Positions 59,661 through 64,000 of a stretch of DNA of 64,000 nt are shown here, in pieces (the first letter of the stretch is position 1; every line of letters begins with the position of its first letter). The position numbers were made by a program, and so were the translations under genes. Source of the DNA: Rhizophagus irregularis (taxonomy: Eukaryota > Glomeromycota > Glomeromycetes > Glomerales > Glomeraceae). Below the pieces are notes generated by a model. That model was not told where the DNA came from, ran no database searches, and saw only the letters and a program-made list of their open reading frames with translations. Location: positions 1,178,001 through 1,242,000 of the forward strand of contig NC_089449.1 in NCBI RefSeq assembly GCF_026210795.1. The letters run 5' to 3'.

Positions 59661-61668
59661 AATCCGAATCAAATGGGGTGGATATTATACCTGATGACGA
59701 ACCCTGGTTGGGAGAATTATTACTGGACGAAGGAATAGATTGCGAATTCTTCTTGGTATCGGCATAATCGCAGTACAGATTTATTGCATAGAGAGGCGGT
59801 ATCACGTGAGGAGTAGTATTTTTTGAGATTAAGGAAATAATGCTTAGCTTTCCTCCCAAAAAATTTTATTTATTTATGGTCTGGGCATGTGACTTTATTA
59901 CGCCATTGTATAATGACGGGGAACCGCAAATCGCTCGAATGGTTCTCAGCTTTTCATAAATCAATAATTAATCGGTCTCCTGATTTATCCCTTTCGTTAA
60001 AATGAAACGAATCTATGATTTACAGATCGGTAAATTTTTATTATCCTACTGGTGTTAGTGCATTCAAATTACGTGATAGACTAATCACTTATTATTCCGT
60101 TTTTGGGATAAAGTTATAGGAATTAGCAGTACGTAATCCAGCATGGGTGATTTATCATCTACTGTTTTTACAGACCCGATACATGATGAATAAATGGTAG
60201 ATTCTTTATTCCAATAGGGGATATTAGCCAATCTAGATAATAAACGGTAGATATACCATTACTCCATTAGTAACATCAGTTTTTAGCGCAATTTTTTTCT
60301 CTTGAAAAAAGGAGGTCAACTAACAAATAAGCAAATCGTACAAGGGATGTAAATTTTATGCCAATGCTCCTGATGATTTATTCCCGGAATGGCTAATTTA
60401 AAATAATTATGCGGATCTATACGATATTTTTTATAAATACCCTACCTATTTTTCCTTTCTGAATCAAACTGCGCCACAAACGAATCGCCTTCTTATATGT
60501 TCGAAGCAAGAAAAAAAAATTCTAGTGTCCTTTTACCTTTTGTTTATACACTATAAGCAGTTTACTGAAGTGAACAGCGTCTCATACTCTCATGGATAGA
60601 TATTCTAGTTCTTCGGGTATCTTTCTTTAAACACAAATGAAATAAGTGAATAGGAATGGGAATGGATTTTATAATGTAGCTAGCTAATTCTTTACCAGAC
60701 TTAATTTTCCATAAAAGAAATTGAATCAGTACTGACCTCCCATAAAAATTATCTAAAAATATTTAATTATACTAAGATAATTAGACGTCAAAAAAATATA
60801 TAAATTGACGACTGCTTCCAATTGATAATAAAAATTTTCAATTGAACTTTGTTTCTCAATGATAATTTCGTTAAATCCTTTAATTAATTGAACATGCAGG
60901 AAGTAGATTCGTCCCTGAAATATTCTGTGAATCTGTGGTTTCACTTCAACATGTACTTATACTGTGTATAAAATAGAAAAATTCAATTTCAGCATTATAT
61001 TGTAACATAATTTGCTTGAAATCTTTGTATCATTATTACCTCGCTATATTTTCCGAAATATATTTAATATTTGTAAAATTTCTTTATTGTTAAAGATTTT
61101 AAATATCGTAAAAAAACTATTTACTACAATAATTACGAAACTATCAATTCCATCAACCCACTGATGATATAGCAATCTTGTCAATTTAGTTAGAAAATCA
61201 TTTCCTTTTTATCGAAATGAGTGCCAAAAGTACAATCAGGAATTTGATTCTATAATATAAATATATAATACTATATATATATTCTTTCAAAATAACTTTT
61301 CATTTAATAGTCTCCCCTTGACTCTGCTGAATTTTTTAAATATTGATATTGATTATTATGACTAAATACAGTTTATATGTATTTTGTAGATGCATGCAGT
61401 CGTAGTATATATTTTTTACAACATTTTTGAAAAAAAAAAAAACTTCTATATGATTAAATTTACATTTATTTTATTTCAATTTTATTTTCAGTTATGCTCA
61501 ATAAAAGTTATTATTATAATTAATTTTTGAGCATAGTAGGAATAATTTTTTTTTTAAAAAAAACCTTTTAACTTTGAACAATGTTTATTTTTCAATTATT
61601 AAAAGATTATTAAATGTTCACTGTTTCCCCCGTATAAAAAAAAATATCACGTATACAATATACGTATA
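59661..61668. other. Intergenic, mixed composition, no gene supported
   Basis: A short minus-strand frame with a serine- and asparagine-rich middle (59617-59859) has no recognisable domain. The stretch 59880-60450 is richer in G and C than typical intergenic DNA here but has no open frame worth naming. The rest is AT-rich. Confidence 0.4.
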
Positions 61669-63077
61669 TTAAATGGCCCAATCATCATCTTGTTGTGTCG
61701 TTGTTTGTTGAACAATTTCAACTTGAATTCTAGTGAAAGGCAATCGAACTTGACTGTCTGAATCTCGTATTGACGACGCAGTTATTTGTGAACTACGTTG
61801 ACTACGTTGTGATAGATCTTTTTCTGAAGGATGAGTTGGAATTGGATTATCTTTCCAGCCTTCATTTGTAATATATTGAACTGTTAATAATAAACCACCG
61901 ATAGTAATTCCAAGAATACGAATTAAACTGACTGCCGTATTTTCAGATGTACCAATTGAAATAATGATATAAAGCATTAAAAGGGTCAACTGAAAAATAT
62001 AGACCAATGTATATGAATTTACTTTCTTTGCAATCATTCTTTCATACGATTTATTATCCCCAGTTGGTAAATTTTGTCCATTGAAAGATAATTGATTGAT
62101 TTTAAATTTTCTTAAATGCATACGAGTGTCTACGTAAAAGGTCAATAATGATAACGCATGAATTATTATAATGACTAAAATGATGTAAAGAACTGACTTA
62201 TTTTTTTTTTGGTTTTGGTCTGATTGAGCCCCGCACCTTAAAAAAAATAAAATTTTTTTTTTTTTAGTTAGAAATTGTAATATTATAAAAACGATTACAT
62301 GTTCAGTTAATTAGGAATATGCAACTCCTCCTGGTCTTCGCAATATTCCTAATGATCATACTTGTAGGAGAAAAAATTCATACCAATATTGTAATTTGCC
62401 ATATTTATTCACTCCTAGTGAAGTATAAAATATAGAAAATCCAGTTGAAATTAAGAATATTATATAATCGTATCGACCGGAATTAAATTCGATATCTCTC
62501 TTAACTTTATACCAATTTATAAATGATATGAAAGTTACAAAACTCATCAAAAAAGATAATAAGAATATTGAGATAAAACCAATCGGATTGCACAATGGAG
62601 CATCACCTACAGATGCATGACTCTAAATAAAATTTTAAAAAGATTGAATACCACTATATAAATTAAATAATAAGAATAACTTGTTAAAAGACTGACTTAC
62701 CAAATTAATAGTTTGAAAAATGGATGTGACTATTTCTGCGAAAGGAAATAAATTAAATAAGATAATTATATTATTAATAACAAATTGTAACAGATATAAG
62801 TGATATGAAATTATTTACCAACTATTGCAATATAGAAGGGAAATCTAAGATGCTTTGATAAGGAATCTTTATTATTCTTTTTCCATTGAAAATAAGTTCT
62901 AACGAGAATATATAAACATGTTATAAGATCAATTTGTGACAAAATTAAACTTGTAACAATTGTTAATTTAGAATCAGCTTCAGAACGCGAATTTATTGAA
63001 TCTTCATCGTGTATTGCACAATTAACAAAATCTACTATGTAAAGTAGTAAAACTGTGAAGAATATTTTAGATTTCAT
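61669..63077 (-). CDS. Seven-transmembrane, GPCR-like protein
   Basis: Four exons splice in frame to about 375 residues. A signal peptide (MKSKIFFTVLLLYIVDFVNC) is followed by a polar N-terminus and seven helices: LTIVTSLILSQIDLITCLYI; FPFYIAIVGEIVTSIFQTIN; IGFISIFLLSFLMSFVTFIS; IIFLISTGFSIFYTSLG; VLYIILVIIIIHALSLLTFY; YTLVYIFQLTLLMLYIIIS; SLIRILGITIGGLLLTVQYI. A cysteine before helix 3 (APLCNPIGF) and one in the loop after helix 4 (YWCGAQ) stand where GPCRs have their conserved disulfide. The third inner loop has NQLSFNGQNLP. The tail is serine- and glutamine-rich (SQRSSQITASS, VQQTTTQQ). It resembles fungal cAMP-receptor-like 7TM proteins by topology. It would sit in the plasma membrane and sense an unknown ligand. 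Confidence 0.75.
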
Positions 63078-64000
63078 TTAATATTATTAATACACTTATT
63101 ACACTTTGTAGGATTAATGATATTAAAAGAAATTTTTTGAAGCTTCATCGCAAATGGGACCAAAAAAAATATATAAAGTATTAGCTCACAGAGCTCTCCA
63201 AATAATATACAAATAAAGAATGAATATTTATATGGTTCTCAGAACCATAAAAATATCAAATAACTTATTTTTAAAAGTAACAGCCCCAAAGAACAAATTT
63301 TCAAATAAAAACAAATCTATCCTTTTTATAAATTTTCCTAAAAAGTTTGACTTTTATAGATAAGATCTTCCTCAAACATTTCAAACGGTTTCAAAACGAT
63401 ATGATATATATAAAAATTCCATTAAAAGATGCAATATTCAAACAAAAATAGTTGATCGCGATTTTCATAAACAAATTAATCGTAATTCAACACAACATGA
63501 TAGAAATCAATTATTATTGGTACGATCATTGTTATCAATATTAGAGTTTATAATGTACTTTTCGAAATATGCAGGAGTGATTATTAAAATGATTCAACGC
63601 AAATGCAACGGACAAAACAGTTGATTTTTCGGCATAACAAAATTTTTAATTCCTTTAGTTAGAATTTTTTATAACTCATATAAATTTAGAATATTATTGA
63701 TTGCCGGGATTCATTTTTTTTACACTATAATTTAATATTATCGATAAGCAGGTATTACATTTGATTTTTTTTTTCATACGTTTTATAAATTGTGAAATTT
63801 CATCATCCAATTTTAATAATCATTATCTAATAAATTTCTAATACGTACTATTTGTTTGTTGATTACATCATTGTGAAAGTTCAATCCTTCGAAAAGGAAA
63901 ATCTTTGATAAGCCGAAATCACTCTAGCTTAATTTAGGTGGTATTTTTATTATTTCGAAACATAGAATTACTATGTTCTTTAATAATAAAATGCATTAGA
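63078..64000. other. Upstream flank of the receptor-like gene, one uncertain frame
   Basis: AT-rich DNA. On the plus strand 63368-63622 is open without an ATG at its start (LPQTFQTVSKRYDIYKNS, then DRDFHKQINRNSTQHDRN, LSILEFIMYFSKYAGVI). It is preceded by a ttttatag acceptor-like word, so it could be an exon or an old remnant. Not assignable. Confidence 0.3.

Overview
The window looks like a stretch of a very AT-rich fungal nuclear genome, most likely an arbuscular mycorrhizal fungus (Glomeromycotina, Rhizophagus-like). This is inferred from gene style, not from a search: many short AT-rich introns with GTAAGT or GTAAAT donors and TTTAG or TTATAG acceptors, a MIR-domain gene, expanded families of small membrane proteins, NmrA-like genes, and wide gene-poor tracts filled with short inverted-repeat elements and decayed genes. 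I reconstructed gene models by splicing exons in frame on either strand, so outer boundaries are firmer than some inner ones.

Layout. 0-6.4 kb: repeats, a zinc-knuckle fragment, several small foldback elements, a four-level nest of inverted-repeat elements (3.43-5.35 kb) and a relic MIR gene. 6.4-7.8 kb: a four-exon MIR-domain gene. 10.9-13.5 kb: two minus-strand tetraspan genes. 16.2-24.4 kb: a tandem duplication. Copy 1 is tetraspan, NmrA-like, broken GNA1. Copy 2 is NmrA-like and intact GNA1, with the tetraspan missing; a broken Uma2/PD-(D/E)XK-like gene lies between them. 25.3-26.6 kb: another tetraspan. 27-34.8 kb: gene-poor DNA with decayed coding pieces and a complete-length but broken pogo/Tigger-type transposon with TA target duplications. 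34.8-37 kb: a fifth tetraspan. 37-50 kb: almost only small transposons, foldbacks, AT satellites and transposase relics. 50.0-52.0 kb: a nine-exon DCAF12-type WD40 gene. 53.5-54.5 kb: a sixth tetraspan. 56.5-58.6 kb: a four-exon gene with a PD-(D/E)XK-like core. 58.7-59.7 kb: a broken LTR-retroelement fossil. 61.7-63.1 kb: a seven-transmembrane, GPCR-like gene.

How the genes fit together. Recognisable housekeeping functions are few: GNA1 (UDP-GlcNAc and chitin precursor synthesis) and DCAF12 (substrate receptor of the CUL4-DDB1 ubiquitin ligase). The striking theme is membrane proteins: six four-helix genes in two related exon-phase-conserved groups (three each) plus one seven-helix receptor candidate. 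NmrA-like proteins are NAD(P)-binding redox sensors. No operon-like coupling is implied. The tetraspan-NmrA-GNA1 order is a duplicated chromosomal block.
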